This document shows positions 43,537 to 51,241 of a DNA stretch of 64,000 bases, one piece after another. The DNA comes from JBBIOU01 sp037443205. Lineage in GTDB: Bacteria; Bacteroidota; Bacteroidia; Flavobacteriales_D; UBA2798. The notes beneath the pieces were generated by a model. It ran no database searches. It saw nothing but the letters and a program-made list of their open reading frames with translations, and had not been told where the DNA came from. Where the stretch lies: positions 80,760 through 144,759 of the forward strand of contig JBBIOU010000003.1 in NCBI GenBank assembly GCA_037443205.1. Reading direction: 5' to 3'. Position 1 is the first letter of the stretch. Every line of letters starts with the position of its first letter. Both the position numbers and the translations under genes were made by a program.

Positions 43537-43878
43537 ATGCAGACCGAACGACTAAGAATAGACAATATCATTGTCGGCTACAGAAAAAAACCGGGCGAAT
43601 TTTATTATTACTCTAAAGATTTATATGCCTGGTCGGGGCAGCCAATTAAATTTAAACAAACCGATAAATACACCGGATTAAAAGATAAAAACAACAAACT
43701 TATATTTGAGCACGATATTATTTCCTGTAACGATAATTTTTTTGAAATAATTTATGATAAAAAACTTGATAAGTTTTATTTATTAGAATTATCAACCGAT
43801 ACTATTTTTAATACAGAGGATGTTTTAAAATCAAAAAATTTTGTTTTTTACAGCTATAGCTTTATTCAAAAAGCATGA
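43537..43878 (+). CDS. YopX-like domain protein
   Basis: A protein of about 113 residues from the ATG at 43537; the frame extends to TTG at 43528 but adds only three residues. The central TDKYTGLKDKNNKLIFEHDII matches the YopX signature (TGL-KD-x-GK-x-IYEGDI), normally seen in phage and prophage genes. The final segment differs from phage YopX. The stop overlaps the start of the WD40 gene by 4 bases. There is no other prophage gene here, so this looks like a domesticated or distantly related fold. No function known. Confidence 0.65.
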   Translation: MQTERLRIDNIIVGYRKKPGEFYYYSKDLYAWSGQPIKFKQTDKYTGLKDKNNKLIFEHDIISCNDNFFEIIYDKKLDKFYLLELSTDTIFNTEDVLKSKNFVFYSYSFIQKA

Positions 43879-44786
43879 AAAATATTTGCATCAGTAAACA
43901 AGCAGAACTAAGCGGTCATGCAGGCCCGGTTTATTGTTTATTAAAACTCCGGCAAAACAACTTGTTGCTGAGCGGCTCTGCCGATAAAATGATAGGCTCT
44001 TGGAATATAGATTCATACACACCTAATAATTTTTCGGTAAAAACAAACGCCTCGGTATTTAGTTTATGCCATATACATCCTCTCAATTATTTATGTGTAG
44101 GGTTGTCAAACGGCTCATTGCATATCATAGATTTAAATCAAAAAAAGGAAATAAAAAATATTGTTCATTATAAAGCTCCGGTATTTAATATCCTGTATAA
44201 TTCCCATAAGCGGCATTTATATAGTGCTTCCGGTGACGGAATATTGAGTATTTGGGATACAGATACTTTTAAATTATTATTAAATATTCCGATGGGAATA
44301 TTTAAAATTCGCCAATTATCGCTACACCATAATCACCTGGCAGTGGCATGCGGAGACGGAAACATCAGAATCCTCGAAACAGAATTTTATAACGAAATAT
44401 ATAAATTAAATGCTCATCAGGATAGCGTTCATTCCATTAAGTATAACGAAGCAAATAATTTATTGGTAAGTGGCGGTAAAGATGCACATCTGAAGTTTTG
44501 GGATGTTGGTAATCACTATAAACTTATTAAGTCAATACCTGCACATAACTATGCCATTTATGCAATTGATTTTAATTCAGATCAAAGCTTAATGATTACC
44601 GGTAGTCGCGACAAAACAATTAAACTTTGGAATATCCATAATTATGAAATTATAAAAAGAATAGATCGTAAAAATTTTCAGGCACACACACATTCAGTAA
44701 ATGCTGTATTGTGGATAAACCAACAAATTTTTGTCAGCAGCGGTGATGATAAAAAAATAATTTTCTGGAAAGTAGACGTTACCTGA
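43875..44786 (+). CDS. seven-bladed WD40 repeat protein
   Basis: A 303-residue cytoplasmic protein made of seven WD40 repeats (for example HAGPVYCLLKL...GSADKMIGSWNI, GDGILSIWDTD, GGKDAHLKFWDV, GSRDKTIKLWNI and a final GDDKKIIFWKV). It should fold as a single beta-propeller for protein binding. No other domain is fused. Translationally coupled to the YopX-like gene by a 4-base overlap. The 3' end overlaps the convergent NUDIX gene by 8 bases. The ligand is unknown. Confidence 0.9.
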   Translation: MKNICISKQAELSGHAGPVYCLLKLRQNNLLLSGSADKMIGSWNIDSYTPNNFSVKTNASVFSLCHIHPLNYLCVGLSNGSLHIIDLNQKKEIKNIVHYKAPVFNILYNSHKRHLYSASGDGILSIWDTDTFKLLLNIPMGIFKIRQLSLHHNHLAVACGDGNIRILETEFYNEIYKLNAHQDSVHSIKYNEANNLLVSGGKDAHLKFWDVGNHYKLIKSIPAHNYAIYAIDFNSDQSLMITGSRDKTIKLWNIHNYEIIKRIDRKNFQAHTHSVNAVLWINQQIFVSSGDDKKIIFWKVDVT

Positions 44787-45420
44787 TATACTCTTTTGCC
44801 GGATAGAGAAACTCGCGTAATTCGTTTAATATAGCTGCCGTAGCACCCCAAACAATTTCTCCCTTTATATCAAAATAAGGAATGTTTTTTACCAAACCAT
44901 AGCTCGCACGTATATCGGTAAATTTTATAACGTCATCATCAAAAATTCTTTTCAAAGGTGATTCAATAATATAATCAACCTCCTTAGGGTCAATTTTAAA
45001 TATCGGAGCCGATTTACATATACCCAAAACCGGCTGCACTAAAAAATTACTGGGCGGAATGTATAAAGAACTTAACCACCTAAGCGGCATCACATCATTT
45101 TTATCAACCCCAATTTCTTCCTGAGTTTCACGCAAAGCAGTTTCTGTATAATCAACATCCGTTTCGTCTTTTCTTCCTCCCGGAAAACTTACTTGTGCAC
45201 TGTGTGTTCCTGCATACACAGGACGTTTAATAAATACCACATAATCCGAATTATTTTTAGTATATATCAGAACCAACACAGCACCGGTTTTATAATCCTT
45301 ATGCAGGTTTATAATATTTTCGGGTTTAATATTTCTGCTCGGAGTCATCTTTACATGCGCTTCAAAGCCCGGCAAAGGGTTATTAGAAAGACTATTTACG
45401 ATGTCGGCAAAATATTTCAT
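44779..45420 (-). CDS. NUDIX hydrolase, CoA pyrophosphatase-like
   Basis: A 213-residue NUDIX protein of the CoaPPase/UPF0035 type. The HSAQVSFPGGRKDETD stretch and the following TALRETQEEIGV box hold the metal-binding acids. The signature resembles enzymes that split CoA to phosphopantetheine and 3',5'-ADP in housekeeping control. Divergent from the TerC gene across 56 bases. It is the usual length for this group. Confidence 0.9.
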   Translation of the reverse strand: MKYFADIVNSLSNNPLPGFEAHVKMTPSRNIKPENIINLHKDYKTGAVLVLIYTKNNSDYVVFIKRPVYAGTHSAQVSFPGGRKDETDVDYTETALRETQEEIGVDKNDVMPLRWLSSLYIPPSNFLVQPVLGICKSAPIFKIDPKEVDYIIESPLKRIFDDDVIKFTDIRASYGLVKNIPYFDIKGEIVWGATAAILNELREFLYPAKEYIR

Positions 45421-45476
45421 AGCTCTTGTAAAAGTAATATAAACATCATTTATCTTAGCATATATAATTATACTTT

Positions 45477-46241
45477 ATGGAAAATTTTTGGCATCAGTTC
45501 GATTTTTTTACCTCAGCCGAAGGGATTATGGGTATGCTAACACTTTGTGTGCTCGAAATTGTTTTAGGCATAGATAATCTTGTGTTCATTTCTATTTTAG
45601 TTGATAAGGCTCCTAAAGAAAAACAACGCTCTATAAGGCTAACCGGATTATCGCTGGCACTCATATTCCGGGTTATCATGCTTTTTGGAATTACCTTTTT
45701 AACCCATCTACAAACACCGGTATTTGCCATTTACGAAACAGCATTTAGCTGGCGCGATATAATATTGCTTTTGGGTGGTTTGTTTCTGATTGCCAAAAGT
45801 ACGCTCGAAATTCATCACAAAATAATGTCGGCCGGCTTGCCCCACGATGAAAATAAACAATCTAAAAAATCTACAACCGGCTTAGCCTCCATGATGATAG
45901 CTCAGATCATTTTAATAGACATTATTTTTTCTATTGATTCTATTTTAACTGCCGTAGGATTAACCAACAACGTAGTATTAATGATTTTTGCGGTTGTTGT
46001 TGCCATTTTATTTATGATGTTATTTGCAAAAGCAGTAAGCGAATTTATCAATAAAAACCCAACTATAGTAATGTTGGCTTTATCATTTTTATTAATGATA
46101 GGGATGCTGCTGATTGCAGATGCATTTCATTTTCATGTTCCGCGGGGTTATGTATATTTTGCCATGGCATTTTCGCTTATGGTAGAAATTTTTAATTTAA
46201 TACTATTAAAAAGATTGAACAGACTACCGGGCAAAAATTAA
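45477..46241 (+). CDS. TerC-family membrane protein
   Basis: A 254-residue inner-membrane protein with about seven helices. TerC motifs are LEIVLGIDNLVFISIL and ILIDIIFSIDSILTAVGL, each with an acidic residue inside a helix. TerC proteins are linked to tellurite resistance and to metal (Mn) handling at sites of protein secretion. No other ter gene lies nearby. Convergent with the DUF4258-like gene, sharing TTAA as both stop codons. Confidence 0.94.
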   Translation: MENFWHQFDFFTSAEGIMGMLTLCVLEIVLGIDNLVFISILVDKAPKEKQRSIRLTGLSLALIFRVIMLFGITFLTHLQTPVFAIYETAFSWRDIILLLGGLFLIAKSTLEIHHKIMSAGLPHDENKQSKKSTTGLASMMIAQIILIDIIFSIDSILTAVGLTNNVVLMIFAVVVAILFMMLFAKAVSEFINKNPTIVMLALSFLLMIGMLLIADAFHFHVPRGYVYFAMAFSLMVEIFNLILLKRLNRLPGKN

Positions 46242-46672
46242 TCTCTATCGGGCAGTGCAAATAAATAGGGCACAGAATTACCGGCATTACAATCAATACA
46301 ATCACGTTTATTGTTATAATAATGATTTAGGGTAACCAAACTATCATTTAATAATAATCCGATTTTTATTTTTTCATTGTTGTTCAGTTTACATTCAATC
46401 ACATACATTTTCGGTTCATCATTAGGACGACTTTCGCTAAATAAAACGTTTCCGTTTTTAAATAAATCTTTTATATTCAAACTATCTATGTGGTTGCATT
46501 TTAACACACAACGCATCGAATCATTAGCCAAAATATAAGATTTTGTAAGCCTTAATAGTACGCGGTTTTCGGGCAGCCAGCCGCACCCCCGTCCCTTAAA
46601 AAATAAAACTGAAATAATCGTACCTAATACAAATCCAATTAAATAAAAACGCAACCTTTTACCAAATGTCAT
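46238..46672 (-). CDS. membrane-anchored DUF4258-like protein
   Basis: A 144-residue protein with one N-terminal helix (about 8-24, LIGFVLGTIISVLFF) followed by a Cys-containing domain: GRGCGWLPENRVL, MRCVLKC, and IKIGLLLNDSLVTL near RDCIDCNAG. The pattern, with an anchor, a Cys-Trp-Pro block and then a strand pair, resembles from memory DUF4258-type proteins of Bacteroidota. Function unknown. The upstream region faces the tsaC gene divergently. Confidence 0.68.
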   Translation of the reverse strand: MTFGKRLRFYLIGFVLGTIISVLFFKGRGCGWLPENRVLLRLTKSYILANDSMRCVLKCNHIDSLNIKDLFKNGNVLFSESRPNDEPKMYVIECKLNNNEKIKIGLLLNDSLVTLNHYYNNKRDCIDCNAGNSVPYLFALPDRD

Positions 46673-46770
46673 GTTGCAAAAATATATTTTTATTAAAAAA
46701 AAGTGGACATAATTACAGTGATAAATAATACATTATTCACCATAATTAAACTATTTTTGAAGCGCCTTAT

Positions 46771-47730
46771 ATGAAAACAATTATTTCTGATAATATAAAC
46801 AAAGCCATAGAATTACTTAAAAACGATAAAGTAATAGGATTTCCCACTGAAACCGTTTATGGGCTTGCAGGAAATGCGCTGTCAATACGGGCTATTGAAA
46901 AAATATACGAAGTTAAACAACGGCCCAAAGAAAACCCACTCATACTTCATATCGCTAATAAACAAGACTTATCAAAATATTGTTTCGTAGAACACGAAGT
47001 GTTTTTAAAACTGGCCGATAAATTTTGGCCCGGACCAATTACTTTTTTATTGAATAAAACCAGTCTTATTTCAGAAATGGTTACGGCATCCAAACCCAAG
47101 GTTGCAGTACGTATTCCTAATCATGAGATGGCGTTACGGGTTTTAAAAAATATAGATTTCCCACTGGTTGCTCCAAGTGCCAACCCGTTTAATTATATAA
47201 GCCCGACAAGCGCACAGCATGTTAAAGCGGCCTTAAATGCTAAAATTGAATTTATACTTGATGGAGGTAAATGTGATAAGGGTATTGAATCTACTATTGT
47301 TGGTATGCATAAGGATGAACTTATTATTTATCGCCCCGGAACGATAAGTCTAGAAGATATTAAAAAAATTTACCCCAAAGTAAAACTAAATATCACTGAT
47401 AAATCTGTTCAAACACCGGGAATGTTTAAAAAACACTATTCTCCTAAAACACCGCTAATAGCCACCCATCATATTAACCGGGAAATAAAAAAACATTCTA
47501 ATAAAAAATTAGGAGTATTAACCTTTACATCTTCCTCACCGATAAATGATACACATATACACTATCATTTATCACCTAACTTAGATTATAATGAGGCAGC
47601 GCATAATTTATATGATTTTTTATATAAACTTGATGCAATGAACCTTGATTTGATAATTGTAGAATTATTACCCGAAGGAGGAATGGCAACCGCTATTAAC
47701 GATAGAATTAAAAAAGCATCAGCATGTTAA
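46771..47730 (+). CDS. tsaC: L-threonylcarbamoyladenylate synthase (Sua5 type)
   Basis: A 319-residue protein: YrdC domain (about 8-190, with GFPTETVYGLAG, KQRPKENPLILH and VAPSANPFNYISPT) followed by the Sua5 C-terminal domain (about 215-315), joined by the TPGMFKKHYSPKTPL linker. It makes threonylcarbamoyl-AMP from Thr, bicarbonate and ATP, the first step of tRNA t6A modification. tsaE, another t6A gene, lies 1.2 kb downstream on the other strand. Convergent with ald; both stop codons share TTAA. Confidence 0.95.
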   Translation: MKTIISDNINKAIELLKNDKVIGFPTETVYGLAGNALSIRAIEKIYEVKQRPKENPLILHIANKQDLSKYCFVEHEVFLKLADKFWPGPITFLLNKTSLISEMVTASKPKVAVRIPNHEMALRVLKNIDFPLVAPSANPFNYISPTSAQHVKAALNAKIEFILDGGKCDKGIESTIVGMHKDELIIYRPGTISLEDIKKIYPKVKLNITDKSVQTPGMFKKHYSPKTPLIATHHINREIKKHSNKKLGVLTFTSSSPINDTHIHYHLSPNLDYNEAAHNLYDFLYKLDAMNLDLIIVELLPEGGMATAINDRIKKASAC

Positions 47731-48947
47731 AGCGCAGCCGATAATAAGTCAATATCTTTATAAGGTAATTTAAAGGCTTCGCCTAAAATGGGATTAGTTA
47801 AAGTACCATGAAGCATATACACGCCATTTCTAAACCCAAAATCTTTTTTGATAAGTTTTTCGCATCCGCCAGACTCTCCAATTTCTATTAATAACGGACC
47901 GAAAATATTGCTGAGAGCAAAAGAAGCTGTACGCGGTACACGCGAAGCAATGTTTGGTACACAATAATGTATAACATCATGCTTTACAAATACAGGTTTG
48001 TCGTGTGTGGTAATACGCGAGGTTTCAAAGCAACCCCCTTGATCAATGCTCACATCTATTAATACCGAGCCTTCTTTCATGTTTTCTATCATTTTTTCAG
48101 TAACAACACAAGGTGTTCTGCCGGCTTTCGCACGGATAGCACCAATTACCACATCAGCCCTTTTTAAAGTTTTTTCTAAAACTTTGGGTTGTATAATAGA
48201 AGTATTTATACGCATACCCAAATCGTTTTGCAGCCTGCGCAACCTGTAAATAGAATTATCAAATACCCTAACCGTAGCACCTAAACCCAAGGCCGAACGA
48301 GTTGCATATTCACCCACTGTACCTGCTCCCAAAATTACTACATCCGTTGGTGTTATTCCGGCCACTCCTCCCATCATCATGCCCTTGCCATTGTTTGTTT
48401 TACTAAGGTATTCGGCAGCAATTAATATAGCTGTGGTTCCGGCTATTTCTCCCATCGAACGAACCACCGGAAATATGCCTTCTTCGTCTTTGATATAATC
48501 CCAGGCTATGGCGGTAATTTTTTTCTGCATTAATTTTTTAAGTGTTTCTTTAGCCTGGGTGCTTAACTGAAGTGCCGAAATAAGGGTTTGTTTAGAAGTA
48601 AGCATACCTATTTCCTGCTCCGATGGAGGAGCCACTTTCATGATTATATCAGCCTTATATACTTCCGATTTATCATAAGCTATTTGCGCACCGGCTTCGC
48701 TATACTCATTGTCACTGAAATTAGCCTGTTTACCTGCATGGGTCTCTATTACCACCCTATGCCCGTTACTTACCAATAGCGCCACAGCATCAGGCACCAG
48801 CGCTACGCGGTTTTCCTGAAATGAGGTTTCGCAAGGAATACCGATATATAAACTTTTTTTCTTGCGACCTATCTCCAGCATTTCTTCCTGGGGCAGCATT
48901 ACTGCTTCCATAGCCAAAGATTTAAGGGCTTCCTGTGATATTTTCAT
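47727..48947 (-). CDS. ald: alanine dehydrogenase
   Basis: A 406-residue member of the alanine dehydrogenase/PntA family. Seen are IGIPCETSFQENRVALVPDAV, KVAPPSEQEI, the NAD-binding VVILGAGTVGEYATRSALGLGA, VDVSIDQGGCFETS and CVPNIASRVPRTASFALSN motifs. It interconverts alanine and pyruvate with NAD. The extra ~20 residues at the N-terminus (KSLAMEAVMLPQEEMLEIG) are usual in Bacteroidota. Its start overlaps the tsaE stop by 4 bases, so the two are co-translated. Confidence 0.93.
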   Translation of the reverse strand: MKISQEALKSLAMEAVMLPQEEMLEIGRKKKSLYIGIPCETSFQENRVALVPDAVALLVSNGHRVVIETHAGKQANFSDNEYSEAGAQIAYDKSEVYKADIIMKVAPPSEQEIGMLTSKQTLISALQLSTQAKETLKKLMQKKITAIAWDYIKDEEGIFPVVRSMGEIAGTTAILIAAEYLSKTNNGKGMMMGGVAGITPTDVVILGAGTVGEYATRSALGLGATVRVFDNSIYRLRRLQNDLGMRINTSIIQPKVLEKTLKRADVVIGAIRAKAGRTPCVVTEKMIENMKEGSVLIDVSIDQGGCFETSRITTHDKPVFVKHDVIHYCVPNIASRVPRTASFALSNIFGPLLIEIGESGGCEKLIKKDFGFRNGVYMLHGTLTNPILGEAFKLPYKDIDLLSAAL

Positions 48948-49363
48948 GCTTGGCTTATAATTATTGTCCTACTGTTATCGCTGTTGACTTCAATGCGCAC
49001 CCTTACGAAATTTTCGGGCAAAAGGTTATCTATTTTTTCAGGCCATTCTATAAAGCAATAGTGGTTACTGTATAAATAATCTTCCAGACCTATATCTATG
49101 GCCTCTTGCTGATGCCTGATGCGATAAAAATCAAAATGATAAATCTTGCGATTATCTTTACAAAGATATTCGTTTACAATAGAAAAAGAAGGACTGGAAG
49201 TGGGCGTAGCAACATTTAATTGATTACATAGCGCTTTAATTAGGGTAGTTTTACCGGCTCCCATCTGCCCATAAAATGCAAAAACACGCGCATTTTCCTT
49301 ATAATTTAAAATAGCCGGACTTATTTGTGTAAAATTTTCTATACCTTGTAAATGTATTTGCAC
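48944..49363 (-). CDS. tsaE: tRNA t6A biosynthesis ATPase TsaE
   Basis: The start at GTG 49363 gives about 139 residues, the usual TsaE length. The longer frame to ATG 49450 would add 29 odd residues and run across the rimP promoter; a -7 box TACTTTTG (minus strand, 49368-49375) just before the GTG also fits the short form. The P-loop is GQMGAGKTT, followed by TPTSSPSFSIVNEY, FDFYRI and CFIEWPEKI. TsaE works with TsaB and TsaD in t6A tRNA modification. It is translationally coupled to ald by a 4-base overlap. Confidence 0.93.
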   Translation of the reverse strand: MQIHLQGIENFTQISPAILNYKENARVFAFYGQMGAGKTTLIKALCNQLNVATPTSSPSFSIVNEYLCKDNRKIYHFDFYRIRHQQEAIDIGLEDYLYSNHYCFIEWPEKIDNLLPENFVRVRIEVNSDNSRTIIISQA

Positions 49364-49396
49364 TTTACAAAAGTAAACCGAAAAAATTATTTTTTT

Positions 49397-49424
49397 TTGC
49401 AGAATAAAAAAATTAGTATATTTG
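49397..49424 (+). promoter_or_regulatory. rimP-nusA-infB promoter (TTG-N17-TATATTTG)
   Basis: TTG at 49397-49399 and TATATTTG at 49417-49424, spacer 17, is the clearest phylum-type promoter in the window. The predicted transcript starts near 49430 and enters the hairpin at 49451, then rimP. Confidence 0.75.
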
Positions 49425-49450
49425 CAGTCAGAAATATGAAAAACAGACAA

Positions 49451-49478
49451 GAGGGGACATAAGTCCCCTCTTTGTTTT
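49451..49478 (+). terminator. terminator-like hairpin in the rimP leader (candidate attenuator)
   Basis: GAGGGGAC (49451-49458) and GTCCCCTC (49463-49470) form a perfect 8-bp, GC-rich stem with an ATAA loop, followed directly by TTTGTTTT. It sits between the promoter and the rimP ATG at 49486, so read-through is needed for the operon. That suggests attenuation of the rimP-nusA-infB operon, perhaps by NusA itself. Confidence 0.65.
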
Positions 49479-49485
49479 AAACATT

Positions 49486-49953
49486 ATGATTGAAAAAAGC
49501 ACCATAGAAAAACTGGCCCTTGAAGCTATACAAGGCACTGATGCATTTTTGGTAGAAGTAAGCGTTGGAGCAGGGAATAAAATTACCATTGATGCCGATA
49601 CTCCCGGGGGAATAACCATTGAACAATGTGCTAAAATTAGCCGCTATATCGAATCTAAACTCGATCGCGAAAAAGAAGATTTTTCGCTTACGGTTTCTTC
49701 GCCCGGTATGGGCCGGCCCTTAAGGGTAGAAAAACAATTTTTGAAATACCTGGGCCGAAAAGTGGAAGTGCTTACAACTGACGGAAAAAAAACAGAAGGA
49801 GTTTTGAAAGCCTATACAGGCACTACTTTAGAACTTGAAACCACAAATTTTGAAAGACCCGCGCCCAAAAAACCAAAGCAAAAAGTGATAAAACTCCTTA
49901 ATTTACCTCTAAACCACATTAAAGAAACAAAACTCATAATTACTTTTAAATAA
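49486..49953 (+). CDS. rimP: ribosome maturation factor RimP
   Basis: A 155-residue protein needed for 30S ribosome subunit maturation. The VSSPGMGRPLRVEKQFLKYLGRKVEV motif is the family signature, and the C-terminal SH3-like domain follows. It is the first gene of the classic rimP-nusA-infB order, 8 bases before nusA. Typical length. Confidence 0.96.
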   Translation: MIEKSTIEKLALEAIQGTDAFLVEVSVGAGNKITIDADTPGGITIEQCAKISRYIESKLDREKEDFSLTVSSPGMGRPLRVEKQFLKYLGRKVEVLTTDGKKTEGVLKAYTGTTLELETTNFERPAPKKPKQKVIKLLNLPLNHIKETKLIITFK

Positions 49954-49961
49954 CAAATGCT

Positions 49962-51197
49962 ATGAATACCTTAAATCTGATTGAATCATTTTCGGAATTT
50001 AAAGAATTTAAAAACATTGACAGGCATACCATGATGAGTATCCTGGAAGATGTGTTCCGTACTATGCTTAGAAAAAAATACGGCACAGATGAACACATAG
50101 ACATCATTCTAAATGTGGATAAAGGAGATTTGGAAATATGGCGAAACCGCGAAATAGTACGCGATGAAGAGGTAGAAAACGAAGCCACGCAAATTGCCTA
50201 TAGCGAAGCCATTAAAATAGAGCCCGATTTTGAAATTGGGGAAGAAGTATCGGAGCAGATTTTTATAGATGACTTTGGCCGCAGAAATATTTTATCGTTA
50301 CGGCAAAACCTGGCATCGAGAGTACTCGAACTGGAAAAAGACAATGTATATAAAAAATACAAAGAACGCGTAGGCGAAATAGTTACAGGCGAAGTCTATC
50401 AAATCTGGAAGAAAGAAATACTGGTGTTGGATGACGAAAGCAACGAATTAATATTACCCAAATCAGAACAAATACCCAGCGATTATTTTAAAAAAGGAGA
50501 CAGTATTCGTGCCGTTGTTATAAAAGTAGATATGCGCAACGGAAGTCCGGTAGTAGTACTATCACGTACATCACCGGTATTTCTCGAAAGATTATTTGAG
50601 CTGGAAGTACCCGAAATTTTTGATGGCTTGATAACCATCAAAAAAATAGTTCGCGAGCCCGGAGAAAGAGCCAAAGTTGCTGTAGAAAGTTATGACGACC
50701 GTATAGACCCCGTTGGTGCCTGTGTTGGTATGAAAGGCTCACGCATACATGGTATAGTAAGAGAATTACGCAACGAAAATATAGATGTTATTAATTATAC
50801 TACCAATGCACAACTATTGATACAGCGCGCATTAAGTCCCGCAAAAATAAGCTCGGTAGTATTGGATGATGAAAACAAAAAAGCCGAAGTTTACTTAAAA
50901 CCCGATCAGGTATCACTGGCCATAGGCAAAGGAGGTCATAACATTAAACTGGCGGGCAAACTTACCGGCTATGAAATTGATGTATACCGCGAAGATGCTG
51001 ATGAAATTGATGATGTAGACTTAAACGAATTCTCTGACGAAATTGAACAGTGGATCATTGATGAGCTTAAAAATATTGGCTGTGATACCGCCCGAAGCGT
51101 TTTAAATCTTAGCATAGAAGATTTAGTAAAACGCACCGATCTGGAAGAAGAAACCATCAAAGAAGTAGTTAAAATTTTAAAATCAGAATTCGAATAA
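49962..51197 (+). CDS. nusA: transcription termination/antitermination factor NusA
   Basis: A 411-residue RNA polymerase-bound factor. N-terminal domain (about 1-130), S1 domain (about 135-200, GEIVTGEVYQIWKKEILV), two KH domains (about 205-345, GACVGMKGSRIHGIVREL and LAIGKGGHNIKLAGKLTGYEI), and a short helix-hairpin-like C-terminus (about 360-411). The E. coli-type double acidic repeats are absent, as expected in this phylum. It is the second gene of the operon. It could regulate its own transcription through the leader hairpin. Confidence 0.97.
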   Translation: MNTLNLIESFSEFKEFKNIDRHTMMSILEDVFRTMLRKKYGTDEHIDIILNVDKGDLEIWRNREIVRDEEVENEATQIAYSEAIKIEPDFEIGEEVSEQIFIDDFGRRNILSLRQNLASRVLELEKDNVYKKYKERVGEIVTGEVYQIWKKEILVLDDESNELILPKSEQIPSDYFKKGDSIRAVVIKVDMRNGSPVVVLSRTSPVFLERLFELEVPEIFDGLITIKKIVREPGERAKVAVESYDDRIDPVGACVGMKGSRIHGIVRELRNENIDVINYTTNAQLLIQRALSPAKISSVVLDDENKKAEVYLKPDQVSLAIGKGGHNIKLAGKLTGYEIDVYREDADEIDDVDLNEFSDEIEQWIIDELKNIGCDTARSVLNLSIEDLVKRTDLEEETIKEVVKILKSEFE

Positions 51198-51241
51198 TAA
51201 AAGCTAAATTTGCAAAAACCTTTAATAAAGGCAAAAAAAAC

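Noticed and set aside
49364..49450. Longer N-terminus for TsaE from ATG 49450
   Set aside because: The extra residues are unlike TsaE and would cover the rimP promoter.
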